The position numbers and the translations under genes were made by a program. Positions 42,875 through 51,404 of a DNA stretch of 64,000 nucleotides are shown here, in pieces. A model generated the notes under the pieces. The model did no database searches. It was not told the DNA's origin and worked only from the letters and a program-made list of their open reading frames with translations. How positions within the stretch are numbered: the first letter of the stretch is position 1; each line of letters starts with the position of its first letter. The DNA comes from CAVXEF01 sp963827315 (lineage in GTDB: Bacteria; Planctomycetota; Phycisphaerae; Sedimentisphaerales; Anaerobacaceae): the NCBI GenBank assembly GCA_963827315.1, contig CAWHAL010000004.1:186001-250000 (forward strand). The letters are read 5' to 3'.

Positions 42875-43735
42875 ATGGCTAAGGACATACTCGATATAGG
42901 CGGTTTTACCATAATAAAGCGGATCGGCACCGGTGCGCGCAGCACGATTTATCTGGCGACCGATGAGCAGAGCGGCTCAAATGTCGCCTTAAAACGAGTA
43001 ATCTTCGAAAGGCCTGAGGACACCAGGATATTCGAGCAGGTAGTGACCGAATACAAAGTAGCACGCCGGATGGACCATCCTTACGTCCGCAAGTGTTACA
43101 AGCTCAGAAAAATACGCAACATAGTTAAGGCAAAAGAGCTGCTGCTTTCTATGGAGTATTTTGACGGTGAGTCGCTTGAGGACAGTCCGACTTTGAGTTT
43201 AATTGATGTGCTGCTCGTATTCAGGATGGTTGCAGACGGCCTTAATGCTATGCATCAGCAGGGCTTTGTGCACTGCGATATTAAGCCGAATAACATCCTT
43301 CTAAGCAAAGCGGGTGCAATTAGAATCATAGACCTCGGCCAGAGCTGTAAAATCGGAACAGTTAAGCAGCGTATTCAGGGCACACCCGACTATATCGCGC
43401 CGGAGCAGGTCCAGCGCAAGCCGCTCAGACCGAAAACCGATGTTTTCAACCTCGGTGCTACGATGTATTGGGCCATTACGGGCCGCAATGTCCCGACCCT
43501 GATACCGAAAAAGGACAAATTCGGCCTGCCGATACCCCAGCAGCTAAGAGCGCCGCACGAGGTCAGAGAAAAGATACCTCTTGGCATCTCAAAACTTGTA
43601 ATGGATTGCATAGAGAACGAACCTTCCCAGCGTCCTCGCGACATGTCGGCCGTCATATCCAGATTGGACCTGCTGATACACAGTATTTTGGTCAGCAAAA
43701 CAAAAGCAGATAACAATGCCTCACACGATAGTTGA
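42875..43735 (+). CDS. Hanks-type serine/threonine protein kinase
   Basis: The 286-residue protein is a lone kinase domain with no membrane helix or sensor domain. Motifs: glycine loop IGTGARSTIY (17-26), VALK with Lys40, catalytic loop HCDIKPNN (133-140), DLG (153-155) in place of DFG, and GTPDYIAPEQ (169-178). The Arg of HRD is Cys, so it belongs to the non-RD type, which is often not activated by loop phosphorylation. The phosphoesterase gene starts inside its last 20 nt, so the two are translationally coupled. Substrate unknown. Confidence 0.88.
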   Translation: MAKDILDIGGFTIIKRIGTGARSTIYLATDEQSGSNVALKRVIFERPEDTRIFEQVVTEYKVARRMDHPYVRKCYKLRKIRNIVKAKELLLSMEYFDGESLEDSPTLSLIDVLLVFRMVADGLNAMHQQGFVHCDIKPNNILLSKAGAIRIIDLGQSCKIGTVKQRIQGTPDYIAPEQVQRKPLRPKTDVFNLGATMYWAITGRNVPTLIPKKDKFGLPIPQQLRAPHEVREKIPLGISKLVMDCIENEPSQRPRDMSAVISRLDLLIHSILVSKTKADNNASHDS

Positions 43736-44564
43736 TTTGCTTGACAGGGCCGCACAAGCCAATCAAACCGACCAGTTTCGGCACGGCAGTTTAATCTCCC
43801 TGCCCGCCCGCGGCAGCCTGATTGCAGCCGGCGATATCCACGGCCACCGGCGGAATTTCGAAAGGCTCGTCGCCTTCGCCGACCTTGACAACAATCCCGG
43901 CCGACACCTTGTCCTCCAGGAAATCATACACGGAGGCCCTACGGATTCCGAGATGGGCTGCCTGTCTTACGAGCTGCTCTTTGATGTCGCACGGTACAAG
44001 TTAAACTACGCCGACCGTGTTCATATTATTATGGGTAATCACGACATCGCTTTTATAACCAACAGCGAAGTAATCAAAGACAGTAGAGAAATGAACCGTT
44101 CGATGCGGCTGGCACTCGCTCGCCGGTTCGCAGACGACAGTCCACAAATCGAGCAGGCAATGAGCCGCTTCCTGTTATCGCAGCCGTTGGCTGTCAGATG
44201 CGATAACAGAATATGGCTGTCACATTCGCTTCCCGGCGACCGATACCTTGATAAATTTGACCATCAGGTTATGCACAGAAAGCTCGAAGCCAAAGACTGC
44301 GAAAAGCCAGGCTCGGCGTATCTATTGACCTGGGGCAGAAACATCAGCGAGGCAACGTTGGGTACAGTCGCACAGTTATTCGATGTCGATATTTTTATCC
44401 TTGGGCATCAATCACAACCTGAGGGATGGACTAAGGTCGGGGAAAATTGCATAATTATCGCTTCCGACCACAGCCATGGGTGTCTGTTGCCGATTGACCT
44501 CGCCGAACCCTGCACCGTTGACAAGCTGGTCGAGTCTATAGTGCCTTTGGCCTCTATTTCTTGA
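43716..44564 (+). CDS. Calcineurin-like (PPP-family) phosphoesterase
   Basis: A 282-residue protein with the metallophosphoesterase motifs GDIHGH (39-44), GNHD (107-110), LSHSLPG with His170 and ILGHQSQPEGW near the C-terminus. The second motif of protein phosphatases, GDxVDRG, is replaced by QEIIHGG (68-74), so one metal ligand differs from the classical set. The overlap with the kinase gene suggests that it reverses the kinase or acts on the same pathway. That is inference. Confidence 0.82.
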   Translation: MPHTIVDLLDRAAQANQTDQFRHGSLISLPARGSLIAAGDIHGHRRNFERLVAFADLDNNPGRHLVLQEIIHGGPTDSEMGCLSYELLFDVARYKLNYADRVHIIMGNHDIAFITNSEVIKDSREMNRSMRLALARRFADDSPQIEQAMSRFLLSQPLAVRCDNRIWLSHSLPGDRYLDKFDHQVMHRKLEAKDCEKPGSAYLLTWGRNISEATLGTVAQLFDVDIFILGHQSQPEGWTKVGENCIIIASDHSHGCLLPIDLAEPCTVDKLVESIVPLASIS

Positions 44565-44595
44565 GATAGGATTCTTGGTTAAATAGTCAATCGCT

Positions 44596-45810
44596 ATGCA
44601 ATGGTATTTCTATATAGCCCTGGCCGTGATATTGTCTCAGCTGGTCTTTCTTGCCCAGATGTGTCGTAACTACCAGTATGCACTGTCAAGGTACAAAAGA
44701 AAACGCCTGTCTTATCAGCCGAAGGTTGTTCTTATAGTGCCCTGCAAGGGGCTTGACCAGGATTTCGCAGGAAACATCACATCACTTTTTAATCAGGATT
44801 ATAAAAATTATCTGTTGTGGTTTGTTGTTGCTGACGAATCGGACCCTGCTTACGCCGAGTTGTTCAGATTAAAGAATTCCCTTGTCCGGACCTCCGGAGC
44901 CAGGGATGTCCAGATTCACATCGCAGGTCAGGCGCAATCCTGTGGCCAGAAAAATCACAACCTGCTTCATTGCTATCGCAAAATCGGTAATGACGTCGAG
45001 GTAATGGCCTTCGCCGATTCCGACATTCGTGTCAACAGTGATTGGCTGAGTTACCTCGTTTACCCTCTCAGAAGGCCGAAAAATGGTGTAGCCAGCGGCT
45101 ATCGCTGGTTCGTACCACAAAGAAACAACCTCGCAACGCTGGCACTTTCAGCCGTCAACGCCAAAATCGCTCAATTACTTGGCGACACCATTTTCAACCA
45201 GGTCTGGGGAGGCTCTATGGCTGTCCGCGTCGATGTCTTTCGGCGATTGGGCATCGATAAAATCTGGGCAAACTCTTTGAGTGATGACCTGTCGCTCAGC
45301 ACTGCCGTTAAAAAAGCCGGTCTGAAAGTCGCTTTTGTCCCTGCCTGCCTCGTTGCTTCCTGTAAGTCTACCACTTGGCCGGAACTTTTTGAGTTTGGCC
45401 GACGGGAGTTTCTTATCACCCGCGTAAACGCCCCGAAGACCTGGTGGTTCGGATTATGCAGCAGTCTTTATTCGATACTCGGCCTGTGGGCCGGCGCCAC
45501 GCTGGCCATTTACGCCGCAAGCATCGGAGATAAGAATCTGCCGCTCTTTGCCGCTGTCCCGATACTATTTTTTGCAAGCCAGTTGGTTCGAGCAATTCTC
45601 CGGCAGAAAATGATTGTCAAATTACTTGAGGCTGACGCAGCGAAAATGAAAGCCGCTGCCGCCGCCGATATTTTCTTTTTTTGGGTGTGGTCATTTCTGC
45701 TGCTGTTCTTTATTGTTTCCTCAGCATTTGGCAGAACTATCCGCTGGCGGGAAATACGTTATAGACTGCTGGGTCCGACTCGAACTATTGTACTCACCAA
45801 AGACCCGTAA
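44596..45810 (+). CDS. Family 2 glycosyltransferase, ceramide glucosyltransferase/HpnI-like
   Basis: The 404-residue protein has an N-terminal membrane helix, a GT-A domain and two or three C-terminal helices. VLIVPCKGLD, FADSDIRVNSDWL (the DxD-type motif), SDDLSLS and FGRREFLITR (Q/R-x-x-R-W-like) fit the GT21 ceramide glucosyltransferase-like group, which includes hopanoid HpnI. A lipid acceptor is likely. It lies 31 nt after the phosphoesterase gene and is probably in the same operon. Confidence 0.82.
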   Translation: MQWYFYIALAVILSQLVFLAQMCRNYQYALSRYKRKRLSYQPKVVLIVPCKGLDQDFAGNITSLFNQDYKNYLLWFVVADESDPAYAELFRLKNSLVRTSGARDVQIHIAGQAQSCGQKNHNLLHCYRKIGNDVEVMAFADSDIRVNSDWLSYLVYPLRRPKNGVASGYRWFVPQRNNLATLALSAVNAKIAQLLGDTIFNQVWGGSMAVRVDVFRRLGIDKIWANSLSDDLSLSTAVKKAGLKVAFVPACLVASCKSTTWPELFEFGRREFLITRVNAPKTWWFGLCSSLYSILGLWAGATLAIYAASIGDKNLPLFAAVPILFFASQLVRAILRQKMIVKLLEADAAKMKAAAAADIFFFWVWSFLLLFFIVSSAFGRTIRWREIRYRLLGPTRTIVLTKDP

Positions 45811-45873
45811 CCCTCGTCTCAGCGACGCCCATTGTTATTCCTGTGCAGGGTTGTCGCCTCTGCGGATGATTTC

Positions 45874-46815
45874 CTATCTCTGTTGTTTGCGCAGCTGGTT
45901 CACCGGCGCTAGGTCGTCAGTGAGTGTTTTTGCGTGTGAGCCTGGGCGTATGTTAGGCTGCAGTTGCTCCGCGACCATCCGCATATCAAAAGCTAACTTG
46001 TGCTTGCGCTGCAGCACCTTCGCCTGGTCCACAGCTTTTTTGACAGTAAGCATCGGGCTGGTCGGCCCGGGTGCTACCAGCATAGCATTCGTGGAATAAA
46101 CACCAAAAAATGCCTGGCACCGCCCGAAGACAGCTAAGAAGGTCGCAAGTTCCGCATCGAAAAGACGGTTGGAGTAAAATACATTCGCAATGACCACGCC
46201 GTCCTCAGCCAGTATTCCTTTTACCTCCTCAAGGAACTCCTTCGTCATCAGGTGGAACGGGACATAGTCACTGTTGAATGCGTCCAGTATAATGAGGTCG
46301 TACTTCGGCACAGGGTCAAGGCGGAGCTGCTTTTTAATAAACATTCGGCCGTCGTCGATGTGAACCCTTAGCTTATCGTCCTCGCAGAAGCCAAAAAACC
46401 GCTTTGCTATCAGTGGAATCTCAGGGTCTATTTCCACCACATCAATCTCAGTCGACGGGAAATAATGGTGCATCTCCCGCGGTATTACTCCGCCCCCAAG
46501 CCCCAGTACAAGCATCTTTTCCGGCTCCGGCTCATACAGCAGCCCACAGAAAGCCAAACTGGTATATTCCAGCATATGCTGCCGTAAATCATTCAGGTTA
46601 ACCTGGCTCTGCGCCGGCACGTTAGACCGTTTGCCGAATTGAAGAGTTACAACAGACTGGTGTTGGTAAACAAATATGCGGTGATAGAGCGAATTTTTTT
46701 CGTGAACCAGTTGGCCGAACTGGCCGGCGGCTGCCACAGGAACAAACAGCAGTTGCCAAAAGGCCGCAACGCAAAAAATCAAGGTTAGGGTCGCCTTGCG
46801 CATCCTGTTTTCCAT
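45874..46815 (-). CDS. Spermidine synthase-like methyltransferase-fold protein
   Basis: From ATG 46815 (AGGAA upstream) the product is 313 residues, with an N-terminal signal or membrane helix (to about AAG). The polyamine synthase fold follows: VLGLGGGVIPREM (nucleotide-type glycine loop), DVVEIDPEIPLIAK, and DLIILDAFNSDYVPFHL. The usual active-site Asp pattern is only partly kept, so polyamine synthesis is not certain. In many bacteria this domain is fused to the membrane protein encoded just upstream. Confidence 0.75.
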   Translation of the reverse strand: MENRMRKATLTLIFCVAAFWQLLFVPVAAAGQFGQLVHEKNSLYHRIFVYQHQSVVTLQFGKRSNVPAQSQVNLNDLRQHMLEYTSLAFCGLLYEPEPEKMLVLGLGGGVIPREMHHYFPSTEIDVVEIDPEIPLIAKRFFGFCEDDKLRVHIDDGRMFIKKQLRLDPVPKYDLIILDAFNSDYVPFHLMTKEFLEEVKGILAEDGVVIANVFYSNRLFDAELATFLAVFGRCQAFFGVYSTNAMLVAPGPTSPMLTVKKAVDQAKVLQRKHKLAFDMRMVAEQLQPNIRPGSHAKTLTDDLAPVNQLRKQQR

Positions 46816-46825
46816 CGCCGGTTTC

Positions 46826-47503
46826 CTACATAGTCGCCTCATCTTTGGTACCAGCGCTCTTTCTACCCTGCGTGGCTGCCTGCAACAGAATCGTTACACC
46901 CAGAGCTGCCAGGACAACCCCCGAGACAAGGATTGTACGCTGCGTAGAAAGAAGCACAAGGTAGAATGCGGTTACCACGCAGCCCGCGAAGCTGGCCACC
47001 GTCGAGAGCGCAAGAACCAGCCCCGTATTGAGTCCGGAATCGCTCGCTCGTGTTGTCAGCCAGCGCACCGCCGTGGGCGAAACCGTCCCGAGCAGCAGGG
47101 TCGGCCCGCCGAACAGAATAAGGGCAGCTAAAAGAGAGCCCCATTTCTCGTCCAACCCAATATTGAATATCCCGTCGCACACAGGCTCTGTGAAAAAAGG
47201 CATAGCGCACAGCCACGCGCCCGCCGCAATCAGGCTGCCCCCCAGCATCAGTTTGCTGCTGGCTTTTCTGGAAAGCCATCCGCCGAGCATATAACCAGCC
47301 GAAAGGCTGAGCAGGAAAACCCCGATTACGCTGCCCATTACCACATATACAGCACTGCCAAAATATGGGGCGAGCACTCGAACTGCGAGGATTTCCATTT
47401 CCATCACGAACCAGCCGCAGCCGCACGCGATAAGGACTATCGCTACGGCCCGCAGCTTTCGCCCATTTTCCCAGTCTGCATTTTTGGATGATTGATGCCC
47501 CAT
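46826..47503 (-). CDS. MFS-like membrane half of a fused spermidine synthase-type protein
   Basis: A 225-residue protein with about six hydrophobic helices. The sequence GCGWFVMEMEILAVRVLAPYFGSAVYVVMGSVIG is split by eye as the first helix pair typical of the N-terminal membrane domain of 'fused MFS/spermidine synthase' proteins. The soluble half starts 10 nt after the stop here, so the two genes are a split version of that fusion. Confidence 0.75.
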   Translation of the reverse strand: MGHQSSKNADWENGRKLRAVAIVLIACGCGWFVMEMEILAVRVLAPYFGSAVYVVMGSVIGVFLLSLSAGYMLGGWLSRKASSKLMLGGSLIAAGAWLCAMPFFTEPVCDGIFNIGLDEKWGSLLAALILFGGPTLLLGTVSPTAVRWLTTRASDSGLNTGLVLALSTVASFAGCVVTAFYLVLLSTQRTILVSGVVLAALGVTILLQAATQGRKSAGTKDEATM

Positions 47504-47531
47504 CTAAGCGGCAATCTCAATCCCCCAACAG

Positions 47532-47560
47532 TAAATTGTCAATAGTAAATAATAAATTGA
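47532..47560. repeat. Copy 1 of a 29-bp dispersed repeat
   Basis: TAAATTGTCAATAGTAAATA and the nine bases after it match 50132-50160 at 26 of 29 positions in the same orientation. The two copies flank the SagB-like and fucosidase genes. Confidence 0.75.
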
Positions 47561-47680
47561 AATCCCCTATCCCCTATACGCTAATTTTTTTCCTTGCTTT
47601 TTCTGACAATTCCGGCCATAACAGTTATCACAGAAGCCTAAACCTAAGTAAATGATTATCAAAATCGAAGGAGAAATATT

Positions 47681-48397
47681 ATGAACACGAAATTGTTTCC
47701 AGCCTGCGGCCAAGCTGCCGTTATTTTGGTATTGACAGTTCTGCTCATTTGGCCGGCTCAAGTCTTGGCGGTGGACGCAAATTCAACTGCCGCGAAGGAT
47801 GTTAATTCGGCCGGGGCGGCAGAGCTTAAGCCCATCCAGCTTCCCAAGCCGCAGATGGACGGCGGTAAACCCCTGATGCAGGCGTTGAAGGAGAGAAAGT
47901 CTTCGCGCGCATTCAGCACTGAGAATCTGCCCCCGCAGGTGCTTTCAAATATGCTCTGGGCAGCCTGCGGAATCAATCGCCCCGACGGAAAGCGTACTGC
48001 ACCGACCGCGATGAACAAGCAGGAAATCGATGTCTACGTTGCCACTGCCGAAGGCCTTTACCTCTATGATGCGAACTCACATTCGCTAAAACCTGTCCTG
48101 GCAGGAGACATCCGTGCTGTAACCGGCCGTCAGCCGTTCGTCAAAGATGCGCCCGTAAACCTCATCTTTGTCGCCGACCTTTCAAAGATGGGCAATTCCC
48201 CAGCCGACCAAAAGGATTTCTATGCAGCTACCGACACGGGCTTCATCAGCCAGAATGTTTATCTGTACTGTGCTTCTGAAGGATTGGCGACTGTTGTGCG
48301 CGGCGCTGTTGACAAACCGGCCCTGGCCAATGCGATGAAACTGCGACCCGACCAAAAGGTCGTCCTCACACAAACGGTGGGCTATCCGAAAAAGTAG
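47681..48397 (+). CDS. SagB/ThcOx-type nitroreductase-fold protein, exported
   Basis: The 238-residue protein has a signal peptide (to about LAVDA) and a nitroreductase-like FMN domain: ERKSSRAFSTENLPPQVLSN is the family entry motif, read here in two parts, followed by MLWAACGINRPDGKRTAPTA and DTGFISQNVYLYCASEGL. SagB-like proteins oxidise heterocycles or act as FMN reductases. An exported form is unusual for an FMN enzyme with a Sec-type signal, and function is unknown. AAGGAG lies 8 nt before the ATG. Confidence 0.8.
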   Translation: MNTKLFPACGQAAVILVLTVLLIWPAQVLAVDANSTAAKDVNSAGAAELKPIQLPKPQMDGGKPLMQALKERKSSRAFSTENLPPQVLSNMLWAACGINRPDGKRTAPTAMNKQEIDVYVATAEGLYLYDANSHSLKPVLAGDIRAVTGRQPFVKDAPVNLIFVADLSKMGNSPADQKDFYAATDTGFISQNVYLYCASEGLATVVRGAVDKPALANAMKLRPDQKVVLTQTVGYPKK

Positions 48398-48490
48398 TAA
48401 TTGCGCAAAATAGCAAACCTTGTGCCGCATTAACGCTGCGTTTAGCGCGGTATGCGTTATTTGGTGCGTTGGGGGCCAATTGCGTAGGCA

Positions 48491-50005
48491 TTACCGCACA
48501 ATCCTAAACGCATAGGCGTATTGACACGGTCTGGTGGCAGGAAGGCTGATGTGTAAGCCTTTTGCGTCACGTGTCCATTTCAGTTCGCCCTGATGCCCCA
48601 ATAGGGTCACCGCTCTTATAGCCCCCACCGAAGGCTCCCGTGTGGACAATGATTCGATGTGTAAGACATTGTCCCTGGGCCAATCCAGCGCAATGGCGTA
48701 GAGTGTTTGGCCGTCTTTGGATTGGGTAAAACGAATATCACGCTCAGAGAAGGGCGAAACCCGGGCACGCGGTTCCGGTTTTTTTACCGGCCCTTCGCCG
48801 AAGCGTATCCACGGACGCGAACCAAAGATAGCCTCGCCGTTGATGCGGTTCCACTCGCCCAGCTCCCTGAGGATACTTATCGTATCGTCATCAAATGTGC
48901 CGTCCGCCCTCGGCGGGACATTCAGCAGCAAGTTGCCGTTTTTGCTGACTATATCCACAAACTTATCTATCAGTTGGTCTGCTGAAGTGTACGGCACTCT
49001 TGTATCATAGCCCCACGGTCCAATCGAGTCGTCGGTTTGCCAGGGCTGTTCGAGCAATCTGTCCGGCACATTTCGTTCGTAGTCGAGCGTTGCGATACCG
49101 GGGACATACCAGCCCTTGTTGTTGTCCTGACGCATTGCTGAGGTCTTATATGTTAAGACGACCTCCTGACGGCCATGGTGTCGCTGCTGGCCGGCATTAT
49201 AATAGTGTGCCACAACCTCAAAACCGGTTTGTCCCTTGTCGTCGAGGAAGGGGATAGCTCCGTCAAGGTACACCAAATCCGGCTGGTAGTTATCTATCAA
49301 GTCGAGCGTACGCAGCTTCCACGACTGTTTCCACCACGCTGGCGATACAGCGGGATAACGCATTGCCGTATCGCCGTGTGTCGGATGGTAGAGTTCTTCA
49401 AATTCCTTTAGGTTGCCGTCATACGGCACGCCTGTGTAAGGGCCGTTGGAATCGGCACCATGGCTGGTCTGGAACCAGCAGTAGCTGTTAGCTAAGTGAT
49501 TAGTCACTCCAAAGCGCAGTCCGTAAGCCAGCGTCGCCTGGCGCATCATTCCGATTAAATCCTTCTTCGGGCCCATATTCACGGCGTTGAATCGCTGGTA
49601 TTTCGAATTCCACAGGTCAAAACCGTCGTGATGTACCGCACAAGGCGTGAAGTAGCGGGCCCCCGCATCCTTGAAAAGCTTAAGCCACGCATTGGGGTCA
49701 AACTTTTCTGCTTTCCATAAGGGTATAAAATCCTTGTACCCGAATTTGCTCGGATGGCCGTAAGTCTTGACGTGATGTGCATAGACCGGGTCGTTTTGGT
49801 CGTACATCCTGCGCCCGTACCACTCGCCGCGTTCCGCCACAGAATACACCCCCCAGTGCACATAAATCCCCAACTTGGCGTCGCGGAACCATTCAGGACA
49901 TTCATATTGTTTCAACGACTGCTCATTTGGCTTAAAATGCACATCTGCACACGATAGCTGAACCAGTGGCAAAAGCATCAAAGCCAACAGCATTCTTGTC
50001 TTCAT
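48491..50005 (-). CDS. Alpha-L-fucosidase, GH29, lipoprotein
   Basis: From ATG 50005 the product is 504 residues with a lipoprotein signal ending in LVQLSC. The GH29 domain shows WFRDAKLGIYVHWGVYSV, PCAVHHDGFDLWNS and the nucleophile motif DLVYLDGAIPF. A C-terminal beta-sandwich follows. It should release fucose from polysaccharides or glycans outside the inner membrane. GGGAG lies upstream of the start. It is convergent with the SagB-like gene and not in an operon. Confidence 0.92.
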   Translation of the reverse strand: MKTRMLLALMLLPLVQLSCADVHFKPNEQSLKQYECPEWFRDAKLGIYVHWGVYSVAERGEWYGRRMYDQNDPVYAHHVKTYGHPSKFGYKDFIPLWKAEKFDPNAWLKLFKDAGARYFTPCAVHHDGFDLWNSKYQRFNAVNMGPKKDLIGMMRQATLAYGLRFGVTNHLANSYCWFQTSHGADSNGPYTGVPYDGNLKEFEELYHPTHGDTAMRYPAVSPAWWKQSWKLRTLDLIDNYQPDLVYLDGAIPFLDDKGQTGFEVVAHYYNAGQQRHHGRQEVVLTYKTSAMRQDNNKGWYVPGIATLDYERNVPDRLLEQPWQTDDSIGPWGYDTRVPYTSADQLIDKFVDIVSKNGNLLLNVPPRADGTFDDDTISILRELGEWNRINGEAIFGSRPWIRFGEGPVKKPEPRARVSPFSERDIRFTQSKDGQTLYAIALDWPRDNVLHIESLSTREPSVGAIRAVTLLGHQGELKWTRDAKGLHISLPATRPCQYAYAFRIVR

Positions 50006-50079
50006 AGATGTTTTCTCCCTTATTGACACATAGCGCCTGGGCAAAACCATAATATTTAGCAGGGGTAATTCTTTCCCGC

Positions 50080-50219
50080 CATTTATGGCGGGCTTTGCCG
50101 TTACTTACCATCGCAATCCCAACCCAAATAATAAATCGTCAATGGTAAATAATCAATTGATTCCGCCACGCCTTGGGGTCCAAATCGAAAATCTATCCCC
50201 AATCCCCACCCCCTAATTA
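50080..50219. repeat. Dispersed intergenic element, copy with hairpin
   Basis: The segment holds the second 29-bp repeat copy (50132-50160) and a GATTCCGCCA shared with 5565-5574. It also holds a C-rich end (50196-50219) that is the reverse complement of the block after secA. An inverted repeat CCCGCCAT / ATGGCGGG lies at about 50080-50097. Confidence 0.6.
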
Positions 50220-51260
50220 TTATTCAATATCAGCGATGTCGCTCTCCGGCTCACCGACTAAATAGATTCTGTTTTTGCCGCTTCGTTTTGCATCTAATAG
50301 TGCATTATCCGCCTGCAAAAACAGCTCCTGTACCGTCGAGCCGTCTCGCGGGAAGCTCGCTAATCCGCCGCTGATTGTCAATACACCTTTTCCTTCCGGC
50401 CCCAATGAATCGAATTCCGTTTTTTGAAGTTCCTGTCTGAGCCGCTTCGCTATGAAAATAGCATCTTTCGGATGATCCGCTGCGGCTGAGCGTCTCTCCG
50501 CCTGCGGGCCGCTTTGCTGAATGCGTGGCTCATTCCAGAAGATAACGGAAAATTCATCGCCGCCGACTCTGCCGACAACATCGTGCGGCCGACAACATCG
50601 CCGCATCAGTATCGCTGCCTGCCTTAGGATTTCGTCGCCGGCCGAATGGCCGTAAACATCATTGTAGTGCTTGAAGTTATCGATATCAAAGACAAGAAGT
50701 GTTACCCTTCCCCCACCCTGCTTTGCGCGTTCTATGACTTGTTTGCAGAATTCCCAGATGTACCTTCTGTTTTTCAGCCCCGTCAGTTCATCCTCGGTAG
50801 CAAGCTTTTCAAGCTCCTTTATTTTCGTTTCCGTGCCGGCGTCGATACGGACAGGCTCCTCAGCCGCAACCCCGACCGCCGGCGGAGCCGCCAGTTTACG
50901 GAATCTGCTAAATGGAAGCGGGCAAATCACATAGTCATCGGCGATGTTCGCGTCTTCTAAGCCTCCGGCAACCAGCTCGATTGCTGCCGGCTCCTGATAC
51001 ATCTGCGCCAGCAGGACAATCTTAGCGCCGGCGGCGACTTGCCGAAGGCGTTTCAATGCCGAACCTGACTTGCTCAGCGAATCCGATATCACTACACCAA
51101 TCGCTTGAAAGGTTTCTTTGCCTGCCGCCTCTATTGCATCACCAATGTCCCTACAAACCTGGCAGCGGGGGCCCTCGATAGCAGCGGTGTCTAAAAAGGC
51201 CTTGCTGATATCGCCTACAAGCAGGATTCTGTAATCGTTTTTACCAGATAAAGCTGCCAT
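50220..51260 (-). CDS. Diguanylate cyclase with N-terminal receiver-like domain
   Basis: The ATG at 51260 begins a 346-residue protein. The first 130 residues look like a response-regulator-type fold (YRILLVGDISKAFLD), but the phosphorylated Asp pocket is not clear. A GGDEF domain follows: DELTGLKNRRYIWEF, FDIDNFKHYND, and the signature RVGGDEFSVIF. It should make cyclic di-GMP. The classical inhibitory RxxD site was not identified. Confidence 0.85.
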   Translation of the reverse strand: MAALSGKNDYRILLVGDISKAFLDTAAIEGPRCQVCRDIGDAIEAAGKETFQAIGVVISDSLSKSGSALKRLRQVAAGAKIVLLAQMYQEPAAIELVAGGLEDANIADDYVICPLPFSRFRKLAAPPAVGVAAEEPVRIDAGTETKIKELEKLATEDELTGLKNRRYIWEFCKQVIERAKQGGGRVTLLVFDIDNFKHYNDVYGHSAGDEILRQAAILMRRCCRPHDVVGRVGGDEFSVIFWNEPRIQQSGPQAERRSAAADHPKDAIFIAKRLRQELQKTEFDSLGPEGKGVLTISGGLASFPRDGSTVQELFLQADNALLDAKRSGKNRIYLVGEPESDIADIE

Positions 51261-51404
51261 AACCGATAGTTCTTTGTTGGACTCGAAATATTGAATTTTA
51301 CGGTAAAATAGCGCAAAAACTGGCTGATTATCGGTCCCTATCTTACCACAAACGCCCCGAAAAATCAACGCCCCGTCGCCGCGGCTCTTGGGGCGCAGGC
51401 AACT

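Noticed and set aside
46863..47426. 187-codon minus-strand ORF inside the MFS-like gene
   Set aside because: Same-strand shadow in another frame, with no hydrophobic pattern or family motif.
48398..48490. GC-rich inverted stretches between the convergent SagB-like and fucosidase genes
   Set aside because: No stem of adequate length followed by a T-run on either strand, so not called a terminator.
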